Shown here: positions 44,380 through 56,622 of the stretch, piece by piece
How the letters are laid out: each line of letters begins with the position of its first letter
Position numbering within the stretch: position 1 is the stretch's first letter
Position numbers and translations under genes: made by a program
Notes under the pieces: generated by a model
What the model was told of the DNA's origin: nothing
The model's database searches: none
The model's input: only the letters and a program-made list of their open reading frames with translations
NCBI GenBank assembly: GCA_032622095.1
Contig: CP136061.1
Span: forward strand, 67,213,127 to 67,277,126
Source of the DNA: Siphonodentalium dalli
Lineage: Eukaryota; Mollusca; Scaphopoda; Gadilida; Siphonodentaliidae
Reading direction: 5' to 3'
DNA: 64,000 nucleotides

Positions 44380-44897
44380 CAAGAACCAGCCAAGAGTGGA
44401 TGTGAGTCACCCTGAAAATTCTCAAGTTTGACCGACAAAATTTGACAAAATGCCTCCAAAAATTAAGGCTAATTTACTTGGCTTCCAAATCGAAGATTAG
44501 TATTACAACTCAAATGCCTCACAGTGTGTTAGTTCATCACTCCCTCTATGGAAGTTTGGTGAAAAAACATTGAAAACAAATTCATTTATGTAACATATTA
44601 AAATCTGAAACAACAAAATAGAGAACCTTAAAAGTGTGCACGTATTAATTATTTTGTTTCGTTTTGGTTATTGTTGGCATTTTTGAACCGCTGGCTAATA
44701 AAAAATGAAATGCTGCTATTCTCTCAGATTATTCATGGTTATTAGGGTCATGATGTGAATATGAAGACTTCATATTTCAACCATTGTTTCATCATTTTAA
44801 TTTACATATGACATCTTCCTATTATCGTCATATAAAGGCCTATTTTTGTGGCAGGGGAAGTCACTTTCTCCTGAAATTTGGTTGAGGCTGGTCCCTG
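44380..44897 (+). mobile_element. Degenerate hAT of the CAGGGACCAGCC family
   Basis: The left end CAAGAACCAGCCAAGAG and the right end GGCTGGTCCCTG correspond to the 54070 copy, and the interior shares CATATTTCAACCATTGTTTC. Flanks GTCTAACC and GTCTATGA are only partly alike, so this is an old insertion. Confidence 0.7.
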
Positions 44898-47364
44898 GTC
44901 TATGACCAGAATGCATCACCAGCATGACAGACATCATATTTATAGATGGACAATGAATGGATACAAAATAGTTATTAAAATTCTTCTTGTATTTTTATAA
45001 CGAACCAAAGCCGAAAGCTTTGGGTCGTATATAGACTATATCTGATTTTGTGACCTAACCAATTATTATCTAATACAACACTGCTGTTTTGAATTTTTGC
45101 GAGCACTTTTGTCGCACAGTAGACCGGTGGGCTTAAAGCATTAATGTCGTAATCTGAAATAAACGTGTGTGTCTTTCGATGGCTTGCGTTCCAAATGAGG
45201 GGAGTTACTATCGCAATTATGCATAGTGAAGTTCATTCGTAGCCACGGTTTACATTTTATTGAGAACATAATTATTATACAGTTATCGCCCGCGATTGAG
45301 TGAGACACGGGGATTTGTCGCCCGCTCGAGACCTGGAATGTCACCCGAGGGCCGCTAGGCCCGAGGGTGACATTGATCCAGGTCGAGAGCGGCGACAAAT
45401 CCCCGTGTCTCACGAAAACAAGGGTGATAACTGTTTTGTTATCTGACAAAGGAGTACACACGAACCTCCTTAATAGCAGGCATAAATGTGCGCATATATT
45501 CTTTAATCCAGTTCGAAAAGTTAATTTTATGTTGGAATCATCGCTATTTAGAAAATAAAACATTCATAATCTGGATCAATTAACAGACCCGTCGTTTGCG
45601 CAGCTATTCTCCGGTCAGTTTGCTGGTTGCATGGTGGAAATCTGTTCACGGAAAGAGGAGTAAAGCAATTTCGAAGTTGAGTAGACATGCAGCGAAATGT
45701 TCGGTTTCGTTCAAATGAGCGTGAAGACGCCGACAGACGTGTTAATTTCCAGAATGCTAAAATGTGAAACTAACACGTTGTAGTAGTGCAAAAAGAAATT
45801 GACATATGTCACAGATCGTTACGCAACATACGGGTATTCTCTGAAGTCTGAGGAATGTATTGAAGAAAAGAAATAGTCAATTGATAAACAGCAAAGAGTG
45901 GCTATTTGATCTAGTACATAAACGTAGTTGTAACGTATGTACATCGTATGTGCAATTGTCTGCAGCACATACCAACTGCATAATAAGGTTTATCTATTTG
46001 TCCCACGGTCTTTATTATTGATATAAAAAGGTCCAATAGGAACATTACACCTTATAACCGATTTGTGTCTGTGATAACACCATTTATACATAGCGAGCTT
46101 TAATTGCAAATAAAAAAACACACAATTATGCAAATTAGCAAACACCACAGTTCGCGGTTGTTATGAAACAGTGGGGTTTATAAAAACAATGTTTTTCGAA
46201 ATTATTAGAGAGATGTCAGCTCTAGAATCTCTGCGCGTTGAGTTCTTCATAGTTATGTGTTTACTGGTAACAGCTCAGCGGTCAATAACTGAGACAATGT
46301 TACCCTCGAGGGTAATATGGTGATTTACGGCCCACCATGTGACGCACTCTCAGCCAATCAGAAGAGAGGAAAATGGGATGAAATGGGATGAAGGATAACA
46401 AAACATATTATGGACTGTCAAATATTTACATTGGAGTGGCTTAAAATATAAATGTCATGTGCAATGGGAAAATCTCAATCACTCTGGCTGGGCTGGAGAC
46501 AATACTGGAATCGAAATAGAAATTTGTGATGCAATCAAACGTTGTTATATCGCGTTTAAATTATCCTAATATTACATACGTGAATTTGATAATCCTCAGC
46601 TATCCTTCTGTTTTCATTAATCGACAAGAAACACATACGTATGAACAAAGCAGAAGATACATTCAGGTTATCGCAAATCCGGTCGATAGTGAAAGTTACA
46701 TGATGACGTTGTTCGTAAAGTTTCGTTGAAATCGACATGACATTTTATGAATGAAATGAACATGATGCAATCGACAAGCTTATTCGTATAGTACACATCT
46801 CAGTTGGATTGCGCACACAACGTCAATAATATAATGATTAAATATCTAAAATACTCCCCTCTAGACAACAACCTACAGTCTTGACTTTTGAATACTTTCA
46901 TTGATGTTGGTTGTTTATATTCTTTATAATAATTTGTACAAAAGGAACGGCTTTTAAAAGTTTTTTATTTAGGTTTTAAGTCTGAGTCGGTGAGCTCGTA
47001 TAGTCTGTTTGAATTGTGAATCTCTGATTTCTCACATGCCTTCATGTATGATATGATTGACCTAATTATACACAAAATTGCTATAAGAGCCACTCTGACA
47101 ATGAACCCTTGTGCATGTCTGTAGTGTAATATATCATAATCGCACCACGATATAAGGCCTAAGTTAATATTATTTGCTGGGAATACGCATCTATGAAGTT
47201 ATTTTATAGGATTAAAAAGATATATCCTAGCTTATGCGTGTGTTTACCTGTGGTTCGTTAATTACTCTAGCGTATGGTCATTTATCACAGATCAATCATC
47301 ACTTTCTCATTAACATTTTTGGCCTTAAATTAGTTGTCTGCGTTTTAGTCAGACTGGTTAGTAC
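44898..47364 (-). other. MCM10: MCM10 intron sequence (part) with a GC-rich palindrome
   Basis: Apart from the palindrome at 45266-45440 nothing is recognised in this 2.5 kb. Short open frames have no motifs. Confidence 0.5.
45266..45440. repeat. GC-rich ~175-bp palindrome
   Basis: ACAGTTATCGCCC at the left faces GGGTGATAACTGT at the right. Arms include GTGAGACACGGGGATTTGTC and CCTGGAATGTCACCCGAGGG, with centre GGCC-GCTA-GGCC. It is an isolated hairpin, possibly a MITE; no further copy is seen here. Confidence 0.85.
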
Positions 47365-47497
47365 CTGGATCTGTATCATCAAGAACTCTCTTCTTTATCT
47401 TTTTTTCTTCTCTTGGTGATTTGTGCTTCTTCCTCACAACGTTTGGATCTTCTTTTGTTATTCCGCCTGCTGATTTTATTTTTGCGACAGCTAGCCT
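47365..47497 (-). CDS. MCM10: MCM10 exon (GGITKEDPN, basic region)
   Basis: 133 bp, phase 0 in and phase 1 out. After TAATTTAG it encodes RLAVAKIKSAGGITKEDPNV, then RKKHKSPREEKKIKKRVLDD. The 'GGI.K.(D/N)PN' motif followed by a lysine-rich run is characteristic of the MCM10 region before the C-terminal domain. The donor is CAG|GTACTA. Confidence 0.88.
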
Positions 47498-47944
47498 CTA
47501 AATTACAGAACATATAGAAGAGATGAAGTCAATCAGAGATCATAAAGCTGACAAACAATGGCAGTCATCAGGCCCAAAAAAAATATATTATTTGTGTCTC
47601 ATAAAAAAAAAAATTGTGAATCAATGCTCAGGGAGGGAAGACTTAATTTTTATTTTTTGTGTGCACATCATAAGCGTGGATTGTGATAGCCTCCCTTGTC
47701 TAGTAATAGTCAGATAATGTAGAGGAAACTTTGTTATGCATATACACTCATTTAATCTGATAAAAATTACATTGTGCTACTAGTATATGACATCGGCTGC
47801 AAATCTTTTTCTATTTATGGCACAATAATTTCAAACACAAACTTATTCCTAAGTCGATAGTTTAACTTAAATGTATACTGTATTTTGAGACTAATATTTA
47901 AAACGAATGGTGGTTCAGTCATTTTCTCTTGGAAGGCAACACAC

Positions 47945-48004
47945 CCTGAAAAATTACCCATAATTCTGCTGTGGTTAAGGAGTCGAATATTTAGAGCATT
48001 ACTG
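47945..48004. mobile_element. Half of a CAGTAATGCCC-type MITE
   Basis: CCTGAAAAATTACCCATAAT through GTGGTTAAGGAGTCGAATAT to AGAGCATTACTG, then TA. Only the right arm is present. GAGCATT (not GGGCATT) links it to the 60027 copy. Confidence 0.8.
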
Positions 48005-48466
48005 TATAATCATGAATGAATAAATGGTTTGAAGCCTTTAATTGAGGCACTGTATATAACAAATAGACAGTGGGTAAGACATACCATATCATTATACCAA
48101 GCTTAAGCCCACTACCTTTATTATGATCTGCGGACACTGAAATAACTCCTCACCTGGTTGCAGACCTTTAAAAAGCTCCAAACAAAACTTTCAAGCTTTA
48201 ATAATATCATATAATTTTTCATTTTTAAATATTTTTTTCACTGAATAACAAGCTATATGCTAGAGTTCCTTCTTTCTGGTACTATATATAAATAGTAGAT
48301 ATATTTAATTCAAGTTGAATATCTGTCAATGAATCATGCATTCTGATTAGACGAGAACTGTTAGTTTTCGTAATTCACCAGAATCAGCATTGCCCCATGA
48401 CTGGTGAACAATTCATGAAAGGAGCATGTTATGATTGATAGCATTCGTCAATAAGTAAAACACTAC

Positions 48467-48645
48467 CTTTTTATAATCATCAAGAAAGATCTTCTGACCT
48501 GGTTGTAAACCTTTACAAAGCTTCGGTAAAACAACCAATGAATCAGACAATGCTTTCTTCTTATTCCTGATCATTATTTGTTGTTGTTTGTGTTGTTTAA
48601 GGATATCCTTTGCCGATAATGACTGGATACAGGGTTTCTCTGCAT
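48467..48645 (-). CDS. MCM10: MCM10 exon (SAKDILKQHK segment)
   Basis: 179 bp: two bases complete an Asp, then 59 codons including CIQSLSAKDILKQHKQQQ and LPKLCKGLQPGQKIFLDD. The short helix (S-A-K-(D/E)-I/L-L-K-Q) and P-x-L-x-x-G are conserved in the MCM10 linker. Acceptor CTCTAACAG, donor AAG|GTAGTG, phase 0. A TTAA element lies 30 bp upstream of the acceptor. Confidence 0.9.
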
Positions 48646-48676
48646 CTGTTAGAGAAAAATAGTGAGAATACATTAA

Positions 48677-48928
48677 CCCTTTCATGACTGGAGCTGTGCT
48701 GGTGCAGCATTAAATATCCTGTGCCAGTGCATTCTCTTATATATGTGAGTCTCCCATAGGGAGCCTCTCATATATAAGAGAAAATTGCACTGGCTGTCAA
48801 GGTAAATATTGTTAGGCCAATGTATTCTCTTAGATATGCAAGGCGCCCTATGGGTAACTCGCGTATATAAGAGCATGCCTTGGCACAGGGTTTTTGCTAA
48901 ATTTTAGGAGGCTCCAGTCATATAAGGA
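48677..48928. mobile_element. TTAA double-hairpin element, clean copy
   Basis: TTAA at 48673-48676 and 48929-48932. CCCTTTCATGACTGGAGCTG and ..GGCTCCAGTCATATAAGG are inverted. Two hairpins share CCAGTGCATTCTCTTATATA-type arms, with CCTATGGG or CCCATAGGG loops. It is the reference copy for the family here. Confidence 0.85.
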
Positions 48929-49534
48929 TTAAGCACATGTGGCTCATTTCAAGTCTTCGTATATTAATATGATAACATGCAAGGCATGCTGAACGACCCT
49001 GATATTATGTTAAGGGAAAGAACCTTGTGAAGGACCTATTTAGAACTAATGCATGGTAATAACGTGAAAGCTTGATTGATCGTGTAGACCTTTCGGATGT
49101 GAGTAGACTTCGATATACCCATGTTCTAGACATCGTCCTTTGATAATATAGGACTATAATATATTAGTACATTGAATGTTATATGATACTGCACCAATTA
49201 AGCATGCCACCATCAGACCTAAGTTCCGCCCGATAAAGGCACATGGATGAGTAGAAGAAAGTTAAAGTACAAAGTTTATTTTTGCAAACGTTTAGATCTG
49301 TAACTTGCGGAGACAGTATAAATAATGCATGACCCCACCCCTAACCGGACATAGCACTTTGTTAAGTTGAGCTAAAAATGGAAATATATCTAGACGTTAA
49401 CATATATATCAAAAATGTATATCAAAATGATCACTGATTTACAAATACAAATACTTAGGAATTTATTTACATGAATATAAATATTTCAGCTGCACATCAG
49501 AGACACTATCCAGTGCTGGTGGCGGAGCGCTGGG

Positions 49535-49979
49535 GGCCATGAAAGCCTGAAATATGTGCCTAAACTCAGAACATACACTATATTCAAAATTGAATCTAGA
49601 ACCGAAAACTATGTCTCAATGAATCTGGGTCGCTCAGCTTGATCACCCCTAGCTCAATTTTCAATTTAGATGTGGGGTGCTTCCCCTACGAATTGAAACC
49701 GCGCATTTCTAAGGGGAAAAAGAGAATGAACGCCTATGCACATTTTGTACTGATTCAGATCCTGAAGACGAAAAACACTTCCTTTTGGAATGTAATTTAT
49801 ATGACAACATAATAGAAAACCTTTACAAAAAGATTTATGATGATGATTTAAATGAAATTACAAAATCAGAAGACAAAGATATCAACATCGTACAAAACAA
49901 TTTCCTCAGAGAATGCTCATTATTCATACAAAAAGCATACAAATTGAGAACCGATCAGATATACATGAAACAACGTTGA
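49535..49979 (+). pseudogene. Non-LTR retrotransposon ORF, C-terminal remnant
   Basis: The forward strand encodes ERLCTFCTDSDPEDEKHFLL then ECNLYDNIIENLYKKI, ending QRstop at 49977-49979. C-x2-C followed by EDE-x-HFLL-x-C-x-x-Y is the knuckle-like tail seen after the reverse transcriptase in many invertebrate LINE proteins. Upstream fragments KLRTYTIFKIE (near 49560) and LRIETAHF (near 49695) belong to the same region, but stops and frame changes separate them. The polymerase part is absent. The clade is uncertain. Confidence 0.7.
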
Positions 49980-50649
49980 TCATTACGGGATCTGCAACAC
50001 TGGGAATGTGCATAAGCATAAAATACATATTATACATAGTATTGATCAATAAATATGGCAGCATGCAAGAAGTAGAATGTAAGAGATAGAGTATGAAAGA
50101 AGTGAGAGAAAGGAAAGTATATGAGGAGAGAGAAAGATAAGAATGAAAGTCACGTGAGTATGGTACCATTTATACATAATATTAGAGACATAGGCCCAGG
50201 AGGCCAGGTGCTTTTTATAACACATTTGTGATATTCATTTTTGTAATTTTTGTATTGTATATTTATATAGCGCATAATAAATTAATAAACACTATATAAG
50301 TAATGTGTGACTTTTGATAAATTGTTATCCATACTGAGGAGGTTAACTGCTGATTACCTGATATTGAATTAAGGGTATCACGCAGATCTGATGGTAATCA
50401 GAGAGGTGATTGTTGCCGATAGACTGCAACAGTTTTCGACAAATAAAATTTGTTTTGGCCATTTTCGAAAACTATTGGCCAATTTGGTGACTCACAGGAT
50501 GAACCCTTTCCCAGTCGAATAAGGGATATTGCCGTCACAGATGACCCAGGACTAATTGGTATTCATTGAGGCCCTATTTTCATTTGACCATATTCTCTTT
50601 AAAAAATCAGCATAGCTGCAATAACTGGCATAGGATGCTTAAGTCACAC

Positions 50650-50735
50650 CTTTTTCGATAGTTTCACCATCCTTCTTCACTATATGCTTGACGAGGTTTA
50701 GGGCTCCGACAGTTGGCGTGCTGACCATACTCAAC
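50650..50735 (-). CDS. MCM10: MCM10 exon (VGALNLVKHI segment)
   Basis: 86 bp, phase 2 in and phase 1 out: LSMVSTPTVGALNLVKHIVK then KDGETIEK. Acceptor ATTTTCAG, donor AAG|GTGTGA. Sequence conservation is modest; the assignment rests on both splice phases fitting the 51751 and 48467 exons and on its position. Confidence 0.8.
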
Positions 50736-51750
50736 CTGAAAATATCAATAAATGCTTCGTAAGCTGAGAAAGAAAATGCTTCATATCCCATAGAAAACAT
50801 TTACCAAAGTTTATTAGCTGAGTTCAACTTTCTGCTTAAATGCTCTTCATTTTACTATATAAGGAAAAAATTGAGCATAGTTTGATTTTGATTTTTGCAT
50901 TATTATGGTATAATTCAAAGTTATCAAAGTAAAAAGTCAGGGGGTAGCACCAAAATCGATAAACTATTTTAATCAGATATTTCCTCCAACCTGATATATT
51001 GTCAACTGTGTGATATAAATATATAATATAAGTGATATATAAGTGGCATCGTTCGGGACAGCAATGGGGATCAGGGAAGGGAAGCACCAACATTGAGGAA
51101 GGGGAAACAAATTTACTTTAAAAAAAAAATTCCTCTGACTTCACTATTCTCTAGTCATCTCGAGGATGTGATGCATTTATATAATGAAATAGATTAAATA
51201 TTCCTAGGTGATCCAATTCAGGGGTTGAGATAAGGGAACCATAAAACTTAGGTATAAGGGTTAATCTTCGACATCCATTCCCATATGGAACATGGTAACA
51301 TGTATCACCAGTATTTAATGTTGTTGGAATCTATATTATGAGTGGGAATAAATATTATGAAACCAATCTTTCGACATTGAAAAAGAATGCAAACTATTCA
51401 GCCCAATTGTTATGTTTATTTGTTAATCAAGTCCAAAAAAAGAAAGAAAGATTCTTGAAACCATGCCGGTCTGAATGGTATATATGCCAATCATTTTTAT
51501 ATTATCACCACTTATAGTGGACATAGGCTGTATATACTATCATATACCATTGTTGTTAGTTCTTAACTTTGTTTCATGTAGTCCGTTCATTTTGTCTTGT
51601 TATTCTGTGTTAATGTACATTTGACCATATATGGTGCAACATACAATAAACATGATTGATTGCTTGATTGTTAACTGATAGAAAACTTATTAAACTGATT
51701 GGTTACTTTTTCTGCCCGGGCAACCCTGCTATTACTTGATACAAACGTAC
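50736..51750 (-). other. MCM10: MCM10 intron
   Basis: No repeats or other genes are recognised. The intron begins with donor GTACGT beside 51751 and ends in TTTTCAG beside 50735. Confidence 0.6.
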
Positions 51751-51939
51751 AATGAATTTTCTCTCTTCTCATCATTTTCCTGTTGTTTTTCTCGTATTTT
51801 CCTGATACGATCCCGATCTTCAGGCAGGATGTTGTGTAGCGACATGGTTGTTACTTTGTTGGAACCAAACTTTGTTTGTTCCACTTGAAGCTTCCCAACA
51901 GTCAACTTATTCTTATTCTTTTTGTCCGAAGATTTATTA
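51751..51939 (-). CDS. MCM10: MCM10 exon after the OB/zinc-finger core
   Basis: 189 bp, phase 2 in and out. NKSSDKKNKNKLTVGKLQVE, then a segment with NKVTTMSLHNILPEDRDRIR and a Lys/Glu/Gln-rich helix. The acceptor is TTCTTTGCAAG and the donor ATT|GTACGT. It is a charged linker; the fit is by phase, order and the KLQVEQ-type MCM10 segment. Confidence 0.8.
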
Positions 51940-52194
51940 CTTGCAAAGAAAAAAATAAATCAGGTGTAAATAACATGTACGAAGAAAATAAATCATAACT
52001 GGAAAACATACTTAGTCATCAACCAGAAACAAATACATATTTAAAGTCATTAAAGACATGTTATGGTCTTTCGGGTGCGTGAAATTGAGAAGTTAGTATG
52101 CATGCGCTTTGTCAACGGAGGAACGTAGAATTCTACTAACACAACCGAAAATCTCACGCAAATCGACCGTACCTCTACATAGAAAACATCGTCC

Positions 52195-55100
52195 GAACTA
52201 TACTATATTAAAATATTACAATAATATTTCTAGTCTCGTTTTATTGCCAAAAATTCCCATAAATGACACTATTTGTAATCAGTGTTGGTAATCGGGAAGG
52301 GGACAAATGATTTCGGCCATTTTAGACAGCTCGATAAATCCCGTATCTACAGTTTATATCAATGTTCAGATGTACGTGATCCCTAAATTGAATGATAATT
52401 AACGACACTATTTAAATAGTCCCCAGAATAAATATCGTTATTAACTTTATTGACATTCATTAACTGCAAATCACAAACACCATTTGTTCGTATGACGGGA
52501 ATTATTGTCTTAGCAATAAAAGACACAAAGTGGAACTCCCGTATATCCAGGAAAAAACACATTCTGCGCAAAAGCACGTGTCACTGATTACGTCATACTG
52601 CAGCTGGAAGACTTTGTTAATATAGGGCACGGGGCACTTAAATTAAGATGTCGTCATGTCTTTTTATAACTGGCCTCAATGGTTGAAATAAATATTTGTG
52701 TTTTGTTGATGGTGCTGTTAGTAAAACTACACACGTGACGCGCGAATGGCTGTTTTGTGTTTTGGACACTTGTATTTCCATTACTTCAATGCGTCCGTTT
52801 GGCTTACATAATGCTCGCAGAAGGTAGTTCAGATATTTATCGATCTATTTTGGTATTGCGAATAATATTATCCAGTCTGCGAACCGCCACGTGGCTTTAA
52901 ACAGACAAGTCTCATTCAATATTTAAAATGTTGTGCACGTAATAGCTATTTATAAATATTTGTCGCACAAAAATGAGACAAACGCTCTTTATTGTTACTG
53001 TATCGGGAATAAACGAACAAGGACTAAAACACACCGAATTCGATCACTTGAAATAATTATGTTACAATGTTAACCTCTGTATATAACCAAACAAACACAT
53101 TTAGAGGACAACTTTCCAACACCATGCATGTTTTCTTCCGAATAACGATTAGATAGGAATACCGGTATGTGATATAATTTATACTGCGACCCACCGAGAA
53201 CTACAAGCGCACGCCCTCGCCAAAAGTTGCAATTTCACATCAAACGATGCCGCCCGACACGCACTCGTGGGCTCAATGGATGTTCACGTAACAAAATCAA
53301 AGACTGATTTGACAACGTTGTCTTTCAATGTTTGGTGTTTTGCGTGTGTCTTTTGTCGCGCACATTGGTGATAACAACTTTACTTTGCTGCATGACATGT
53401 GCCACGCTTTCTTAGTTATACATTTTATTCCCACCGACAAGAAATCTTCGGGCGCAAATGTTTGTAAATTGCTTTACTATTTCACGCATGCGTACTATCA
53501 TACGTCTTGGCGACAATACAATATTTGTGCACCGATTATGTTTGGCATATGAACAAAACTATAGATTTGAAAGAATATGAATATTTCTGCAATGATCGCC
53601 GCCCTGGCCTCTAAGACTAAAATCGGACTCAGTGTTACGAATGCACCGTCCCCGCTGGTTTCGACTAAATTCAGCTAAATGGAGGATTTACTTTTCCCAT
53701 TTTATAAGAAATTTAGATTTCGGAAACACAAACAAAACAAAAAAATCCGCATGAGTGGAACCCGATATAGGAATCGGGTGCGTAAATCATTTGACGATAT
53801 GTAAGATAGATGCTAACAACAAAACTATTGCTCCACGGTGTTTTGCGTAATCCAGTCGCCGTAAGCAACTATAGCTGAGTTCAAAAACCGCCGACGTGAT
53901 TAAACGTGATGTACGTGTACATTTGTAATATGTTACATGTAAACCCGACATGTTCATTTGTAATCCGATTGCATTATTATTCATTTATATTCATTACGTA
54001 TACATAATTACGTGCAGCTTACAGGTATTCATTCAATACAAAAGTTATTCATAATCATTTACCTACCGTCAGGGACCAGCCGAGAGGGCGACGTGGGCGA
54101 CTTCTTCGCCCTAGCGCCGTCCGCTTCGCCTTATTTTTGCAGTCGGGCGAAGTTCAAGTCGCCCTAAAAATTCCAAAGTTGACTGACGAAATTCGGCAAA
54201 ATGCCCCAAATAATTTATGATAATTTACAACTGTCAACTGTGATTGCACACAATACTCCACCATCAGGGTGTATCATGGTGTTATAAAACAATTAACACC
54301 TGTAATGCTCCAATCTGGAAGCATGTTGACAACGGAGTCTGATTATTGGCAGCTGTGAAAACATCGTCGGGCCTCAAGTGTTAATCTGGTTGTTGTTATT
54401 ATTAGATTACCGTGATTACCACACCTTACAATAAAGATTACAACTCACACCTCTCACAATGTGTCAATTCATCACTCCCTCTATGGAGTTTGGTTAAAGA
54501 AATTTTAAAACAAATTCATTTGTGAAGCATATTAAAATTTCAAACGGGTTTACTAACAGAGCGCAGTAAAAGTGTTCATGATTTCGTTTCGTTTCTGTTT
54601 GATAAATATTGTTGGCATTTTTAACAACCCGAAAAATATGAAATAAAATCCTGTCATTCTCCCACAATTACGATATAAAATGCTGCTATCCTCTCACAAT
54701 TATGTTTGGGTATTATTAATAGTTATTAGGGTGATGAAGTGAACATAATGACTCCATATTTCAACCATTGTTTCATAAGTTTAATTGACATATTTCATCT
54801 CTCCTATTTTCGTTCTATAGCGACTCCTGTCGTAGTACTGATCAATTTAAATTTTGTAGACTCACTTCGCCCTATAGAACGGGCACTTCGCCTTATTTTT
54901 ATAGTAGGGCGAAGTCATTTCGCCCTGAAAATCTGGTCTAGGCTGGTCCCTGCCTACCGTGTGACGCCTTGTTTCAGTCGTGTTCTCTCCGCGGTGGAGG
55001 GCCGGTAGCGGTAATTTAAACGTGGTTACGAAAAAAATAACGCGGTGTATGGCGGTAACGAACACCAATAACGCGGTGACCTGCGGTAACCAACGGTAAA

Positions 55101-55215
55101 AATACCGTACCAGTACCACGGGTCAACCGCCCTCCGTCGCGGTACAGAATGATAACCGCGGTAGTTTGGTGGTAACACCGCGGTAAGTACTGGCCCGTAA
55201 CCTCGTTAAACAGGT
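52195..55215. mobile_element. Large element with CCGCGGTA-rich end, right-end copy
   Basis: 52200-53370 repeats 30170-31200 plus 32065-32145. The right end (54985-55210) is rich in GCGGTA and CCGCGG words and stops at GTAACCTCGTTAAACAG, the inverted counterpart of the CTGTTTTAACGAGGT left end at 29753. A hAT element (54070-54952) is inserted in it. The left end is missing. No transposase or polymerase is recognised. Confidence 0.7.
54070..54952 (+). mobile_element. hAT element, 883 bp, with 8-bp TSD
   Basis: CCTACCGT at 54062-54069 and 54953-54960. TIRs CAGGGACCAGCC / GGCTGGTCCCTG. Subterminal GGGCGA(A/C)..TTCGCCCT words are repeated in both orientations at both ends, probable transposase-binding sites. 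The interior is non-coding. It is nested in the CCGCGGTA element. Confidence 0.93.
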
Positions 55216-55719
55216 CGCTTACTGAGAGCATAGCTGTATATAAGAGAATGCACAAACACAGGATATTTATTGCTGCACCAGTGCTGCTGACATCATCATA
55301 TGGTTAAGGGCCATAACTCTGCCCAATTTAGGTGGACCTGGTCGGTTTTCAAACTCGATCAAGACATTGTTGAGCAAGTCTCATATGCCGAAAATCTGTA
55401 GATGCCCAACCACGAGCCGACTTAGATAAACTATAGGTCAACTTTTTGAAGACATTCCTAAAATTGTTCGATTTCCATTCAAATAAGGGCATAACTCCAT
55501 CCGATATTTGTCCGACAGGATTCAAATTCAACCATATAATCTTCAGGAAATTCTGTTGTATATTATTCAAGTTATCATCTGGAAAATCCAAACTGCTCAT
55601 TTTTGGTAGAAAATTGAAATAACTCAGTTAGAAATGATTGGCCAAACAAAAATTAAATATTTTAACCTACACAAGAGCTCTTTTTACTGACTTTCATAAA
55701 ATTCTTATTAATTACTCAC

Positions 55720-55821
55720 TTCGAGGTGGAGAAACTCTGCCCTCCATAAAAGAATGTCTGATCTTTTCCTTTGTCTTTGAAAATCTTCTGTTTATAATTC
55801 TTTGGTGTAACACCAGTGTAA
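55720..55821 (-). CDS. MCM10: MCM10 exon (FFYGGQS segment)
   Basis: 102 bp, phase 2 in and out, 33 codons: YTGVTPKNYKQKIFKDKGKD then QTFFYGGQSFSTS. F-Y-x-GG-x-S just after the zinc-finger core is conserved in MCM10. Acceptor CTTTCAG, donor GTGAGT. Confidence 0.9.
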
Positions 55822-55969
55822 CTGAAAGAAAATGATTGAATACACATTAAGCAGCAAAAAGACAATTGTCGTCAATGCAATTGAAACTAATTGAAACTAC
55901 TCCGGTCACACGTCTTTATATAACTTATTGTTAGCATGTGCACAAGAAACAGAAATATGAGGTACGTAC

Positions 55970-56050
55970 CTAGCACTAAGTTCAGTTCTTTTAGCACTCA
56001 TTTTACTGTATGCCCTCTGTACATGATATATACAAGAGTCACCCTGATTC
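55970..56050 (-). CDS. MCM10: MCM10 exon with the end of the CCCH finger
   Basis: 81 bp, phase 2 in and out: NQGDSCIYHVQRAYSKMSAK then RTELSA. The Cys and His of DSC-x-x-H are the last two ligands of the internal CCCH finger (C..C in the 60352 exon). YH-x-Q-x-x-Y-x-K-x-S-A-K-R-x-x-L is a strong MCM10 signature. Acceptor GTTTACAG, donor GTACGT. Confidence 0.93.
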
Positions 56051-56157
56051 CTGTAAACAATAATATCAAATAATCAAATACCAAATTCAATATGAATTTA
56101 ATATCGCCAAAAAGAAATATCCAGCTTACAATTATAGTTAAAATGTTATAGCGGAAA

Positions 56158-56622
56158 TATGTGACCCGCCATATCAAATCCAGTCTTAAGTCGGGATTTT
56201 TTTACCCTGTGCCAATGCATTCTCTTATATATGCGAGTCGACCATAGGTCACCTCGCATATATAAGAGAATGCATTGGCCTAACAATTTTTTACAATTTT
56301 AATAATTTTTTCTTGTATTCTTTAACAATTTTATAATTTCACCCATACAGAGCCCCAGACAAACATGAGCAGACCACACTCTTCTATATGCTTCTATATA
56401 TGTGTGGGGCTCCCTGCAGGGTAATGGATGTTTTTTATTTAATGTCCTAAAAATTGTAAGAAACATTTATTTAAAAAAAATGATAAATAATTGTTAGGCC
56501 AATGCATTCTCTTATATATGCGAGGCGACCTATGGTCGACTCGCATATATAAGAGAATGCATTGGCACAGGGTAAAAAAATCCCGACTTACGACTGGATT
56601 TGATATGGCGGGTCACATATTA
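56158..56622. mobile_element. TGTGACCCGCC long-TIR element with borrowed hairpins
   Basis: TGTGACCCGCCATATCAAAT.. at the left and its complement at the right, flanked by TA. Arms extend ~150 bp and include the CCTGTGCCAATGCATTCTCT hairpin found in TTAA elements. The centre (56340-56420) carries CTTCTATATGCTTCTATATA. Non-autonomous. Confidence 0.85.

Noticed and set aside
49785-49979. Independent 64-residue gene
   Set aside because: The reading frame continues upstream as a LINE-type C-x2-C/EDE-x-HFLL tail, so it is a retrotransposon remnant.
55349-55600. 84-codon reverse frame between MCM10 exons
   Set aside because: The DNA has 'GGCCATAACTCTG'-type dispersed-repeat phrases, and flanking exons join in phase without it.
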